A DNA stretch of 64,000 nucleotides from CAYNRA01 sp046293395 (GTDB taxonomy: Bacteria; Bacteroidota; Bacteroidia; Cytophagales; Spirosomataceae): the NCBI GenBank assembly GCA_046293395.1, contig JBKBOU010000001.1:1240001-1304000 (forward strand). Reading direction: 5' to 3'. Positions 27,418 to 35,620 of the stretch are shown piece by piece. The position numbers were made by a program, and so were the translations under genes. The notes under the pieces are model-generated. The model was not told the origin of the DNA. It saw only the letters and a list, made by a program, of their open reading frames with translations, and made no database searches. How positions within the stretch are numbered: position 1 is the stretch's first letter; every line of letters begins with the position of its first letter.

Positions 27418-28158
27418 TTATTTTCTTCTTTTATGTACTTCGATACCTTCTGCGCCACCTAAAATACGGCCACAGTGCTCACACACGATGATTTTTTGCT
27501 TGTCCATGATATCTGCCTGACGTTGAGGCGGAACCACGTTGAAACAACCCCCACAAGCACCTCTATCCACAGAAACAATGGCTAAGCCATTTTTTGCGTT
27601 TGAGCGAATACGTCTGTACGCGTTCAAAAGTCTTTCTTCGATTTTAACTGCTTGTTTTTCGCTTTGCTTGATGAGTTTAAGCTCGTCTTCTTTGCTTTCA
27701 GCGATGAGTTTTTCCAACTCTTTTTTCTTTACATCTAGCGCAATTTTGCGTGAGTCAAGTGCAATTTGAATGCTTGTCATCTCCTCTTCCTTCTCCCGAA
27801 TTTTGAACTCAGTTTCCCGGATTCTTCTGTCAGCTAGTTGAATTTCAAGCTCTTGACCTTCTAACTCTTTGGAAATAGCATCAAATTCACGGTTATTTCG
27901 CACGTTCATTTGTTGCTCTTTGTATTTAGCAATGAGTTTATCCGCATCTTTCTTGTTGAGACGGTGTTTCGCAATTTCACTTTCCAATGAATCAATGTCT
28001 GTCTTGAAGCGCTTCAAGCGTGTTTCAATTCCGATGAGTTCATCTTCTAAATCTCTTACCTCTTCAGGTAAATCGCCACGCAATTTTCTCAATTCGTCTA
28101 ACTGTGAGTCAATTGCTTGAAGCTCAAGAAGTGCGTTTAGTTTTTCTGCAATTTCCAT
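27418..28158 (-). CDS. Coiled-coil protein with C4 zinc ribbon (DUF164/CdsZ type)
   Basis: A 246-residue protein with a long coiled coil (residues about 1-190, heptads rich in Glu, Lys and Leu) and a C-terminal zinc ribbon: CGGC, then CEHCG, spaced as in the zf-RING_7/DUF164 family (CdsZ, CT398). Family members are cytoplasmic and have been linked to secretion or sigma factors in chlamydia; the general role is not settled. It follows the NIF3-family gene by 59 bases, a pairing that recurs in many bacteria and suggests a functional link. Last gene of the HNH-NIF3-zinc ribbon operon. Confidence 0.9.
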   Translation of the reverse strand: MEIAEKLNALLELQAIDSQLDELRKLRGDLPEEVRDLEDELIGIETRLKRFKTDIDSLESEIAKHRLNKKDADKLIAKYKEQQMNVRNNREFDAISKELEGQELEIQLADRRIRETEFKIREKEEEMTSIQIALDSRKIALDVKKKELEKLIAESKEDELKLIKQSEKQAVKIEERLLNAYRRIRSNAKNGLAIVSVDRGACGGCFNVVPPQRQADIMDKQKIIVCEHCGRILGGAEGIEVHKRRK

Positions 28159-28217
28159 AAACTTTTGTATAATTCTACGCCTAACGCTAAGAAAACCACT
28201 TGGTTTGCTTATTTTGA

Positions 28218-29315
28218 TTAAACGAAATACGTAATTGGATTTGTTTCTACCTGTGATAAATGGGTCACAAAGTTAGTAAAATTCTTTGATAAATAGTTAA
28301 CGATCACGTCTTTTGTGAATTGCTCACTCTCAAAATGACCAATATCTGCAATAATAAGCTGTTTATCTGCTTCAAAAAAGTCGTGGTACTTAAAATCCGC
28401 CGAAATAAACACATCTGCACTCGCTGCTTTGGCTGTACTGAGCAAACCAACCCCTGCGCCACCGCAAACTGCCACGCGCTGAACTTTTTCTTTGCAAATG
28501 GCGGTATGTCGAATAACGTGAACACGCATTTTATCTTTCAAATAGGCTAGAAAATCAGACGCCTCCATAGGTTCAGCTAGTTCACCAAGAGCCCCAAAGC
28601 CGACCTCTTGGTGTACATTCTCCAAGACGGAAACAAAATAAGCGACTTCTTCGTAAGGATGTGCCTTCTTCATGGCTTTTTCTATGTTTTTCGACAAATG
28701 CGAAGGAACAAGTACTTGAATCATCACTTCCTCCACTTTTTCCAACGTATTCACTTTTCCTAGAAATGGATTTGCACCTGCCAAAGGCCGAAAACTACCC
28801 TGTCCGTTTACTGTAAAGCTACATGAATCATACGCACCAATTTGTCCGGCACCTGCATCAAAAAGTGCTTCTAAAACAGTTTCTTTGTGTGAATTAGGAA
28901 CAAGAACCTCCCATTTTTGCAAGCGGTTTTTCTGAGGTTGGAGTATCCGGATATTCTCAAGAGAGAGTCGTTTCGCCATTTCAACACTTACTCCATGCTG
29001 CACGCTATCCAAATTTGTATGAGAGGCATATAGCGCAATATCTTCTTTTATTGCCCGAATGACGAGACGCTCAACGGCATGTCCGCCCGTTATTTTCTTT
29101 AATCCTTTAAACAAAACCGGGTGATGGGCAACAATGAGATTACATCCTTTCTCTTTGGCTTCTGTAAGCACTTCGTCTGTTACATCGAGCGTGACTAAAA
29201 CGCCTGTTACCTGTATGTTTGGGTCGCCCACTAGCAAGCCCACATTATCATACGATTCTTGGAAAGCGAGAGGCGCCCACGCGTCCAGAGCGGCACAAAT
29301 TTCTTTTATTTGCAT
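28218..29315 (-). CDS. NIF3/YbgI family dinuclear metal protein
   Basis: A 365-residue member of the NIF3 family, which forms toroidal hexamers with a two-metal centre. Metal ligands are visible in IVAHHPVLFKG (His64, His65) and SHTNLDSV, and in the C-terminal GHFESE. The middle 130 residues are the PII-like insertion of the long form found in Bacteroidota and Bacillus (YqfO). Annotated widely as GTP cyclohydrolase type 2, but that activity is not generally established. It starts six bases after the HNH gene and precedes the zinc-ribbon gene; the three are probably co-transcribed. Confidence 0.93.
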   Translation of the reverse strand: MQIKEICAALDAWAPLAFQESYDNVGLLVGDPNIQVTGVLVTLDVTDEVLTEAKEKGCNLIVAHHPVLFKGLKKITGGHAVERLVIRAIKEDIALYASHTNLDSVQHGVSVEMAKRLSLENIRILQPQKNRLQKWEVLVPNSHKETVLEALFDAGAGQIGAYDSCSFTVNGQGSFRPLAGANPFLGKVNTLEKVEEVMIQVLVPSHLSKNIEKAMKKAHPYEEVAYFVSVLENVHQEVGFGALGELAEPMEASDFLAYLKDKMRVHVIRHTAICKEKVQRVAVCGGAGVGLLSTAKAASADVFISADFKYHDFFEADKQLIIADIGHFESEQFTKDVIVNYLSKNFTNFVTHLSQVETNPITYFV

Positions 29316-29321
29316 GTATTT

Positions 29322-29879
29322 TTATTCAATGATAGTTAATCTTAAATCCGTAGGTCTTGGATACTTTAGCGGTATAAAAGACAAATTAACTGGAACTTGT
29401 AATTTCTCAAAATCCTCAATCGTTAAGTCCAATAACCTATTTTCATCACAATACACGAATAGTAGCTTTAAGTATCTCCTAATAATCATAATCGGAAAAA
29501 AAACATTACTATCGTTCATCCACTCCATCAAGTCTTTCTTTCCTTTTGAACTATTACACGCTCTACATGCCAAAATTAGATTATCAGCTTTATCTTGACC
29601 GCCATTCTTTTTTGGAAAAATATGGTCAAGTGCTAAATTTTCATTTGAACCACAATAATTACAAAATTGACCTATTTGTAGCTTTATTTTTTCATCATCA
29701 AATATAGACTTCATGTTAATTGTCCCGTCTTTGAGACCTTTATAAAGTTTTGCTCTTATCATAAAATGAACCATTCCGTACTTTTCGTGTTTTTTCTCGA
29801 CTGCTACATGAGCCATAGCTAAATTAGCGTAAGCATAGAATATAAACTCTCTTATTGTTTCGTACTTCTGTTTGGCCAT
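29322..29879 (-). CDS. HNH endonuclease family protein
   Basis: A 185-residue protein with a complete HNH nuclease motif: CNYCG (Cys73, Cys76), LDHIFPKKNGG (Asp85, His86), Asn100 and CRACNSSKG (Cys105, Cys108), the four cysteines making the structural zinc site. The flanking helical parts are not recognised. The gene looks more AT-rich than the NIF3 gene beside it, so it may be a later arrival now joined to the NIF3 operon by a six-base gap. It could be a defence nuclease, a homing-type nuclease or a host repair enzyme; nothing in the context decides. Confidence 0.85.
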   Translation of the reverse strand: MAKQKYETIREFIFYAYANLAMAHVAVEKKHEKYGMVHFMIRAKLYKGLKDGTINMKSIFDDEKIKLQIGQFCNYCGSNENLALDHIFPKKNGGQDKADNLILACRACNSSKGKKDLMEWMNDSNVFFPIMIIRRYLKLLFVYCDENRLLDLTIEDFEKLQVPVNLSFIPLKYPRPTDLRLTIIE

Positions 29880-29941
29880 TCTTTACTCAATTTTTTATGC
29901 AATTGCATACATTTATGTTCATTACACGTAACCATTCTATG

Positions 29942-29949
29942 CAAATTTA
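29942..29949 (-). promoter_or_regulatory. -7 box of the HNH operon
   Basis: TAAATTTG on the minus strand, 62 bases before the HNH start; no clear -33 element. Confidence 0.35.
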
Positions 29950-30067
29950 CACAAAAACCCATTGGATTACATAAGAATAAAGAAAACAAAAGAGCCGAAT
30001 CGACGAGTGCCTTGCTCCATCCATTTTGGACGTAACAAGGCACTGCTAACTACATACAAGACCGAAA

Positions 30068-31399
30068 TTAATCCGTTAACTGAAATAAAATCCCGGCTCG
30101 AATCTGGAAATTTCCTCCCGTCGAGTAATAATCTGCCTCACGGAATCGGTACAGAAAACTCGGCTGAACCTGAAACCGGACTTGGTTCCACTGGTATTGC
30201 AAACCCGCACCTACCGAAAAAGAATTCCAAGATTTTGGACGAGAATCCACCGTGAAATCCGTGTAGGTTTCTTCGTCGTTCAAATACGTCTCAAAGTCAA
30301 TGTGTTGAAAAACACGCGCGTCTATTTGTGTCCCAAAAGAATACATGAACTGAAAATTACGGCGTATGGGCTGGTAGTAATTCAGATATAAAGGCACTTG
30401 GATAACCGAAGTATTTAACTCTATATCCTCCAATCTGTCGTAATTGGATGGAATAAATGCAGCGTACTTGGTTTCAAAATTTTCGCCCAATGTGAAATTA
30501 TAAACGCTTGCATTTTCAAACTCTATTTCAGGATATTTTTTCCCAAGCACACCCGCAGAAATACTGATATTTTTACCTAAAAATAGTTCAAAAATAGGGC
30601 CTAATCCAAATGTTTCCGGAATACTGTAATGCCCCGTCATGCCTACGCGAGTTTGAATTTTAGGCCACGAAAAGGTCTTTTTAGGAGCTACGTTTTCAGC
30701 AACTTGAAGAGATGTTTCCACAGAATCCTCACCTATTTCCTGTTCTTTCTCCTGCACTTGTTCTTGCATCTGTTCTTCACTCTCTGCTTTATGTAAATTT
30801 TGCTTTTCTAATGAAGAAACGCTATCTTTAGCTATTCCCACCTGCTGATTATCAACAACATTCATCTTGTTGCTTTCATCTAACTCATTGCTTGTATTCG
30901 CTCCCCTTTCTTTGGGTGTATTTTCTTTTTTACCAACGAATGTACGCGGTGCGTTCCTTCTCTTTTCTTTGAATTGACCAACGGAAGATATTTCACTCGT
31001 AAGTACCTCTTCTCTATTTTCAGAGCTAATAGGCATGAGTCGAGCAGACGACGTATAGACATCGTGCGAACACTTGACAAAAACCGTTTTTTCAACATAA
31101 ACGGTATCTTTCGTCGTGACTGATGAAGCGGAATGAGCGGAAATCAAAGATTCTAGCGTAGAAATTTTAGCATAGGTGGTATTTAATTGATTCGTTAATT
31201 GAACTTGTTTGTACCCGCCAACAAACAGAAGGCAAGTTGTTGTGAGCGCATAAAATGGCCAGGCATACTTCGCCCAAGCGACCATGTACCAAGGCAACGG
31301 TAAATTGGGTTGAATTTTTGCCCAAACATCCGTCTGAATCGGTCGGGAAAACCCTTCCAATTCTTCTTTCATTTTTTTATCAAATGACTCGTTTGACAT
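30068..31399 (-). CDS. Putative dual membrane-spanning anti-sigma factor (Dma-like)
   Basis: A 443-residue protein with an unusual layout. Residues 1-45 are a short cytoplasmic segment typical of Bacteroidota anti-sigma partners (SFDKKMKEELEGF, TDVWAKIQ). One inner-membrane helix follows at about 46-62, then a coiled coil, a long low-complexity Gln/Glu-rich linker (about 63-240), and a C-terminal outer-membrane beta-barrel-like domain (about 245-443: FGLGPIFELFLGKN, VPLYLNYYQPI, FSVGAGLQYQW). There is no signal peptide. This arrangement matches the dual membrane-spanning anti-sigma factors described in Bacteroides thetaiotaomicron, which touch both membranes and hold an ECF sigma factor. The sigma gene lies 8 bases upstream in the same operon. 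That it senses outer-membrane state is inferred. Confidence 0.8.
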   Translation of the reverse strand: MSNESFDKKMKEELEGFSRPIQTDVWAKIQPNLPLPWYMVAWAKYAWPFYALTTTCLLFVGGYKQVQLTNQLNTTYAKISTLESLISAHSASSVTTKDTVYVEKTVFVKCSHDVYTSSARLMPISSENREEVLTSEISSVGQFKEKRRNAPRTFVGKKENTPKERGANTSNELDESNKMNVVDNQQVGIAKDSVSSLEKQNLHKAESEEQMQEQVQEKEQEIGEDSVETSLQVAENVAPKKTFSWPKIQTRVGMTGHYSIPETFGLGPIFELFLGKNISISAGVLGKKYPEIEFENASVYNFTLGENFETKYAAFIPSNYDRLEDIELNTSVIQVPLYLNYYQPIRRNFQFMYSFGTQIDARVFQHIDFETYLNDEETYTDFTVDSRPKSWNSFSVGAGLQYQWNQVRFQVQPSFLYRFREADYYSTGGNFQIRAGILFQLTD

Positions 31400-31407
31400 A
31401 TTTTATC

Positions 31408-31977
31408 TTATAAATGGGGTTGTCTTTCTAAATATTCTGTAATCCATTGTTTTAACTTTGCCCGTGCTTTAGCCAAGTTTGCGCGTACGGCACTTTCTGT
31501 ACATTCCAGCGAGGCGGCAATTTCTGTATGCGAATATCCATCTACGACCGACATCGAAAAAACGACCCGATAAACTGGTGATAGACGCTGTACAAAAGCC
31601 ATAATTTCCTCTTTTGAGAGCAAAGAAATAGTTTCCACTTCATTTTGTACGTCAGGCACTTGATCGATTGAAAGTAAATCCAACCTTGCGTGGTACTTTC
31701 TAAAATAATCAATGGCTGCGTTCACCATAATTCTCCGAAACCAGCCTTCAAAAGGACTTTCTTCTTTGTATTTGTCGATGTGCTGAAAAACTTTTAAAAA
31801 ACCGTCGCTCATCATTTCTTCCGCTTCAAAATCATTGGCGGCATACCGAAGACAAATGGTTTTTGCAAAACCAGCGTAGTGGTCAAAAAGAGAACGTTGG
31901 GCAGTAGAATCTCTCTTTTTACACCTTTCGATGGTTCGCTGCAAATCAAAAGCCTTGCTTTTCTTTTTAAATATCAC
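31408..31977 (-). CDS. ECF-type RNA polymerase sigma factor
   Basis: A 189-residue sigma-70 family factor. Region 2 is seen in QRSLFDHYAGFAKTICLRYA and DAEE-like ANDFEAEEMMSDGFLKVF, with FEGWFRRIMVNAAIDYFRK for promoter melting; region 4 in LSPVYRVVFSMSVVDGYSHTEIA with the recognition helix ESAVRANLAKARAKL. First gene of a two-gene operon with the membrane-spanning anti-sigma protein, and divergent from the Rieske/PepSY/YceI cluster, which is the most obvious candidate target. No recognisable ECF promoter motif could be deduced by eye. Confidence 0.94.
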   Translation of the reverse strand: MIFKKKSKAFDLQRTIERCKKRDSTAQRSLFDHYAGFAKTICLRYAANDFEAEEMMSDGFLKVFQHIDKYKEESPFEGWFRRIMVNAAIDYFRKYHARLDLLSIDQVPDVQNEVETISLLSKEEIMAFVQRLSPVYRVVFSMSVVDGYSHTEIAASLECTESAVRANLAKARAKLKQWITEYLERQPHL

Positions 31978-32124
31978 AGTCCGTCTATTTTCTTTTGGGA
32001 ATTCTTCTTTCTATGTCATACGAAAAATAATCTTTTATTGCTTCCACAAAAAATAAAATGATGTCTTGGAAGCAAACAAAGGAAGCACTCCGTATTGGGA
32101 GTTATAAACATAAACAAAACAAAA

Positions 32125-32541
32125 ATGGAATTAAACGAAAAAATAGGAAGAAATGATTTCCTGAAGAAAATAGGGTTTTCTGGTGCAGCACTTTTTGCGC
32201 TTTATACATTAGAAAGTTGCACAAACGAGACGGGCGTTGCACCTCAACCATCTACAAACTCCATTGACATTACGAAATACCCAGCTTTAGCTCAAAGTGG
32301 AGGATATATCGTATATAATAATATGGTCATTGCTAACAACAACGGAAATTATATTGCTGCAACGTTGACGTGTAGCCACGAAGGTGAAAAAGAAATCACG
32401 TTCAGAAATGGCGAATGGTACTGTACTGCACACGGTGCTCGTTTTGATACCACCGGAAAAGGGCTTAACAATGACGGGAAAAAGGGACTTACCGTTTACA
32501 CAACATCTCTTTCTGGTAACTTACTGATAATCAATAAATAA
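32125..32541 (+). CDS. Rieske [2Fe-2S] lipoprotein
   Basis: A 138-residue exported iron-sulfur protein. The N-terminus (GRNDFLKKIGFSGAALFALYTLESC) is a lipoprotein signal with Cys32 in the lipobox; its RNDFLKK resembles a Tat motif lacking the second arginine. The Rieske cluster ligands are Cys83 and His85 (CSH) and Cys100 and His103 (CTAH), giving CxH-x14-CxxH. It should sit in the membrane facing the periplasm and pass single electrons. The frame extends to 32095, but ATG at 32125 leaves a normal signal. First gene of a same-strand cluster with two PepSY-like lipoproteins, a DUF5777 barrel and YceI. Confidence 0.9.
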   Translation: MELNEKIGRNDFLKKIGFSGAALFALYTLESCTNETGVAPQPSTNSIDITKYPALAQSGGYIVYNNMVIANNNGNYIAATLTCSHEGEKEITFRNGEWYCTAHGARFDTTGKGLNNDGKKGLTVYTTSLSGNLLIINK

Positions 32542-32576
32542 TCTTTCATTTATCCCAAATTCACACAAAGTACATC

Positions 32577-33017
32577 ATGAAAAATCAATTCGTTCTTCTA
32601 TCACTTTTCGTTTCTTTGTTCGTATTCTCAAGCTGCGAAGATGACAAAGTGGTGCCAGAAACAAATCTGCCCGCTGCTGCCACAGAATTTATTTCCACAT
32701 ATTACGGGAATCAGCAGATTATTCAAACAGTACAAGATTTTGATGACCTTTTATTGAGTTCTACCTACCAGGTTACGTTGAGTAACTTAACCCGTTTGGA
32801 GTTTACAAAAAAAGGAGAAATCATTGAAATTGAGGGCAGTACAACCATTCCAACAGGGGCAATTCCGGCAAGTATCGTTGACAAAGCACAAGAATTATTT
32901 CCCACGGCAAGTGTTATCGGCTGGGAACTCGAAGACAGAAAACAAGAAGCCTATCTATCTAATCAAGTTTCTTTAAAGTTTGATAGAAACGGGGTTTTTC
33001 TTCGCATAGACGACTAA
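32577..33017 (+). CDS. PepSY-like lipoprotein, single domain
   Basis: A 146-residue lipoprotein with lipobox FSSC (Cys20). The remainder is one PepSY-like (BLIP-fold) domain: LPAAATEFISTYYGNQQI, then alternating strands ending in GVFLRIDD. This domain is common in Bacteroidota secreted proteins and usually binds or inhibits another protein or a metal; the function is unknown. It follows the Rieske gene by 35 bases and is a short relative of the next gene, which carries four such domains, so the pair probably arose by duplication. Confidence 0.8.
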   Translation: MKNQFVLLSLFVSLFVFSSCEDDKVVPETNLPAAATEFISTYYGNQQIIQTVQDFDDLLLSSTYQVTLSNLTRLEFTKKGEIIEIEGSTTIPTGAIPASIVDKAQELFPTASVIGWELEDRKQEAYLSNQVSLKFDRNGVFLRIDD

Positions 33018-33064
33018 TTACAAACAACTTATCTTTTTCATTCATTAACTAAATCATCCAAAAA

Positions 33065-34099
33065 ATGAACAAATTATTTTTAATCCCAGTCGGGATGTTA
33101 GCCACCGCTTTGCTTTCTTGTGAAGCAGATCAAACACTTGTTTCACCGGTCAGTAACACGAATACGCTTCAACAACAAGAAGCGAGTACATCGGCTGACG
33201 ATGCCTATTCGTCCGATGACCGAAAACTACTTATTACGGAGCTTCCAACAAGTATTCAGACCTATATTTCTACCCAATATCCTTCTGCTCAATTCATTTA
33301 TGCTGAAGCAGAAACGAAAAATGGGACTATTTACGAATACGATGTTGCGCTAATTGATGCGGGACAATTGAAAGAAATCACGTTTTCATCAACAGGCATT
33401 TTCAAGAAAGTTTCGCTAAAAAACAAGAGCAACGAAAAATACGTATCAGCAGAAAGTATCACGAATGGTGCGATAGGACAAGACTTGGCACAGCGTTTTC
33501 CAGGTTATCTTTTTATCTATGCAAAGCAAGAAATAGAGGATGATTACGCGTACCAATTAGTCACAAAAGTAACGTTTCGATACAATCAAACAGAGCTTGA
33601 GGCATATTATTCACAAGAAAACAAACTTCTTCATTTGGACATTGAAGGCAATTCAGAAGAGAGTTACTTTACTTCTTTGTCCACGTTACCAGCCACCATT
33701 CAAAACTACATACAAACTACTTTTGCGGGTGCTACATTTGTGAAAGCAGAGGCAGAGGGAATTAACGGAGAAATCATGCTGTATGAGGTGAAAATTCAAA
33801 CAGCGAGTGAAGAAATCTCTATTTTGTTTGATGGGGCAGGGCAATGGATTTCACAACGTCAGAAAAAAACATATACTCAGTCTGGAAATTCGTCTAAGTA
33901 TGTAAGTCTATCAGAACTTCCGGCTACTGTTCAGTCGCATTTGACAACAAATTACGCAGGATTCACCTTTTTGAAGGCAGAAGTGAGCCGTAAAAATGGA
34001 CAAATTGCGTACTACGAAGTGGATATTCGTTTCAACGGGCAAGAATGGGAAATTAAATACAGTGCTACGGGTCAATTTATTTCGGCGAAACAAGATTAA
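33065..34099 (+). CDS. Lipoprotein with four PepSY-like repeats
   Basis: A 344-residue lipoprotein (lipobox LLSC, Cys19). Four related units of 55-65 residues are visible, each starting near LPxxIQxYIxTxY and ending in a GxFxxxxQ-like strand: about 60-118, 133-197, 206-264 and 285-344. Units 1, 3 and 4 are closely alike (LPTSIQTYISTQYPSAQFIYAEAE, LPATIQNYIQTTFAGATFVK and LPATVQSHLTTNYAGFTFLK are equivalent stretches); unit 2 is more diverged. It should lie at the cell surface or in the periplasm. A binding scaffold is the likely role. It ends at a terminator-like hairpin before the DUF5777 gene. Confidence 0.8.
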   Translation: MNKLFLIPVGMLATALLSCEADQTLVSPVSNTNTLQQQEASTSADDAYSSDDRKLLITELPTSIQTYISTQYPSAQFIYAEAETKNGTIYEYDVALIDAGQLKEITFSSTGIFKKVSLKNKSNEKYVSAESITNGAIGQDLAQRFPGYLFIYAKQEIEDDYAYQLVTKVTFRYNQTELEAYYSQENKLLHLDIEGNSEESYFTSLSTLPATIQNYIQTTFAGATFVKAEAEGINGEIMLYEVKIQTASEEISILFDGAGQWISQRQKKTYTQSGNSSKYVSLSELPATVQSHLTTNYAGFTFLKAEVSRKNGQIAYYEVDIRFNGQEWEIKYSATGQFISAKQD

Positions 34100-34107
34100 A
34101 CAAACAA

Positions 34108-34140
34108 ACGTCAATCTGTTCCAAACAGATTGGCGTTTTA
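34108..34140 (+). terminator. Terminator or attenuator inside the Rieske/PepSY cluster
   Basis: Stem AACGTCAATCTGTT/AACAGATTGGCGTT with one wobble/mismatch and a 3-base loop, followed by a short T-run. It may reduce expression of the downstream barrel and YceI genes. Confidence 0.65.
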
Positions 34141-34150
34141 CATTCCTCTT

Positions 34151-35065
34151 ATGAAAAACAATTCCTCTTTTTTACAAAAACTCTTCTTTTTTCTCCTTTT
34201 ATCGAATGCATCAATTGGTCAAGATTTATTGGATGAATTGGATAAAAATATCGAAGTTCCAAAGCAGTTCAGCATAGCGACGTTCAAATCGACACGCGTA
34301 ATTAATGGACATTCGGTAGAAACGATGGCAAAAAAACACTTGGATTTCCGGATTGCCCACCGTTTTGGCACGCTCGGAAATGGGGCGTACGAACTTTGGG
34401 GTTTGGATAATGCGACCATGCGAATTTCTTTGGAATATGGATTAACAGACAGGCTGATGGTGGGAGTCAGTCGAAGTAGTTTGCAGAAAACATACGATTA
34501 TTTGGTCAAGTACAAACTTGTACGACAAACTACCGAAAAAGGCAGTCCAGTTAGTATCACAGCGATTGCTTTGGCGGATGCCATTACGTTGGAATCCTCT
34601 CCTTCTTTTCAATTTTACAGGAATATCGAGCGATTTTCGTATGTGGGTCAATTGCTTATTGCCCGCAAAATGAACGAAAATTTATCCTTGCAATTATCTC
34701 CTACCCTTTTACACAGAAACTCCGTTGAAGATGTGGGAGAGGCGAATACATGGGCAGTTTTGGGTGTAAGTGGTCGTATGAAGCTCACGAAACGCACGTC
34801 TATTAATGGCGAATATTTCTACCGAGTTCCACTTGAAAACGGACGAATTGGTGTTATTTCTCCAACTTCTTTGTACAGAAATTCCCTTTCTATAGGATTT
34901 GATATTGAGACGGGAGGTCACGTTTTTCAGTTACATTTTACCAATTCTGTTGGAATGGTTGAGCGCCAGTTTCTTGTCCAAACAGACGGTCGTTGGCTGA
35001 AAGGCGACGTACATTATGGCTTTAATATTTCCAGAACCTTTAGTTTCGATAAAAAGAATAAGTAA
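34151..35065 (+). CDS. DUF5777 family outer-membrane barrel protein
   Basis: A 304-residue exported protein: signal peptide (about 1-23, SNASIGQ), then the DUF5777 pattern, with STRVINGHSVETMAKKHLDFRIAHRFG near the start and alternating amphipathic strands (YELWGLDNATMRISLEYGLTD, FSYVGQLLIARKM). It is predicted to be an outer-membrane beta barrel of unknown transport role. Bacteroidota often encode it beside YceI and Rieske or cytochrome genes, as here. The frame runs to 34130, but the signal peptide begins at the ATG at 34151. It is 1 base from the YceI gene, so the two are co-translated. Confidence 0.85.
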   Translation: MKNNSSFLQKLFFFLLLSNASIGQDLLDELDKNIEVPKQFSIATFKSTRVINGHSVETMAKKHLDFRIAHRFGTLGNGAYELWGLDNATMRISLEYGLTDRLMVGVSRSSLQKTYDYLVKYKLVRQTTEKGSPVSITAIALADAITLESSPSFQFYRNIERFSYVGQLLIARKMNENLSLQLSPTLLHRNSVEDVGEANTWAVLGVSGRMKLTKRTSINGEYFYRVPLENGRIGVISPTSLYRNSLSIGFDIETGGHVFQLHFTNSVGMVERQFLVQTDGRWLKGDVHYGFNISRTFSFDKKNK

Positions 35066-35066
35066 T

Positions 35067-35612
35067 ATGAAAAATTTCTTCACAATTCTCTTTTTCACAA
35101 GTTTTACCACTTCCCTTTTTGCACAGAATCAATGGATTTGCAAAGATGGCACTACGAGTTTTTTTTCAGCGACAGCCGTCGAAGACATCTCGGCAAAGAA
35201 TAAAAAAGTAGCTTCGTTGTTGGATATTTCGTCCAAGGAAATCGTCGTCAAGATGTATATCAACCAATTTCAATTTACGAATCAGTTGATGGAAGAACAT
35301 TTTAATGAAAATTATTTGGAATCAGACAAATTTCCGACTTCGGTATTTCAAGGAAAAATTCAGGAAGATATTGACTTTAAGAAAGTAGGCGAATACCCTA
35401 TTTCTGCGCTTGGAACGTTACAAATGCACGGAATTTCGAAGAAAACGCGTATTTCAGGAAAAGTAAAAGTAGAGAAAGGAAAAATAACGTTGGATGCAAA
35501 ATTTGATGTTTTGCTTCCTGAATTTGGCGTTGAAGTTCCGAGTATCGTGGTGGCGAAAGTATCCGAGAAGATGGCCGTCACCAACCACTTTATTTATTTA
35601 CCCAAGCCCTAA
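35067..35612 (+). CDS. YceI family protein
   Basis: A 181-residue periplasmic lipocalin-like protein of the YceI family, which binds polyisoprenoid-type lipids. After a signal peptide (about 1-19, SLFAQ) come the family strands: GTTSFFSATAVEDISAKNK, MEEHFNENYLESDKFPTSVFQGKI (the usual HxxxxxYLDxxxYP-like region), TLQMHGISKKT and FDVLLPEFGV. Last gene of the Rieske cluster, starting one base after the DUF5777 stop. In the family a bound isoprenoid such as a quinone could serve an electron-transfer role, which would suit the Rieske partner; that link is inference. Convergent with the DUF1684 gene, eight bases away. Confidence 0.9.
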   Translation: MKNFFTILFFTSFTTSLFAQNQWICKDGTTSFFSATAVEDISAKNKKVASLLDISSKEIVVKMYINQFQFTNQLMEEHFNENYLESDKFPTSVFQGKIQEDIDFKKVGEYPISALGTLQMHGISKKTRISGKVKVEKGKITLDAKFDVLLPEFGVEVPSIVVAKVSEKMAVTNHFIYLPKP

Positions 35613-35620
35613 AAATGGGG

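Noticed and set aside
29852..30043. 63-codon minus-strand frame before the HNH gene
   Set aside because: Overlaps the HNH start and its promoter region and lacks protein-like features.
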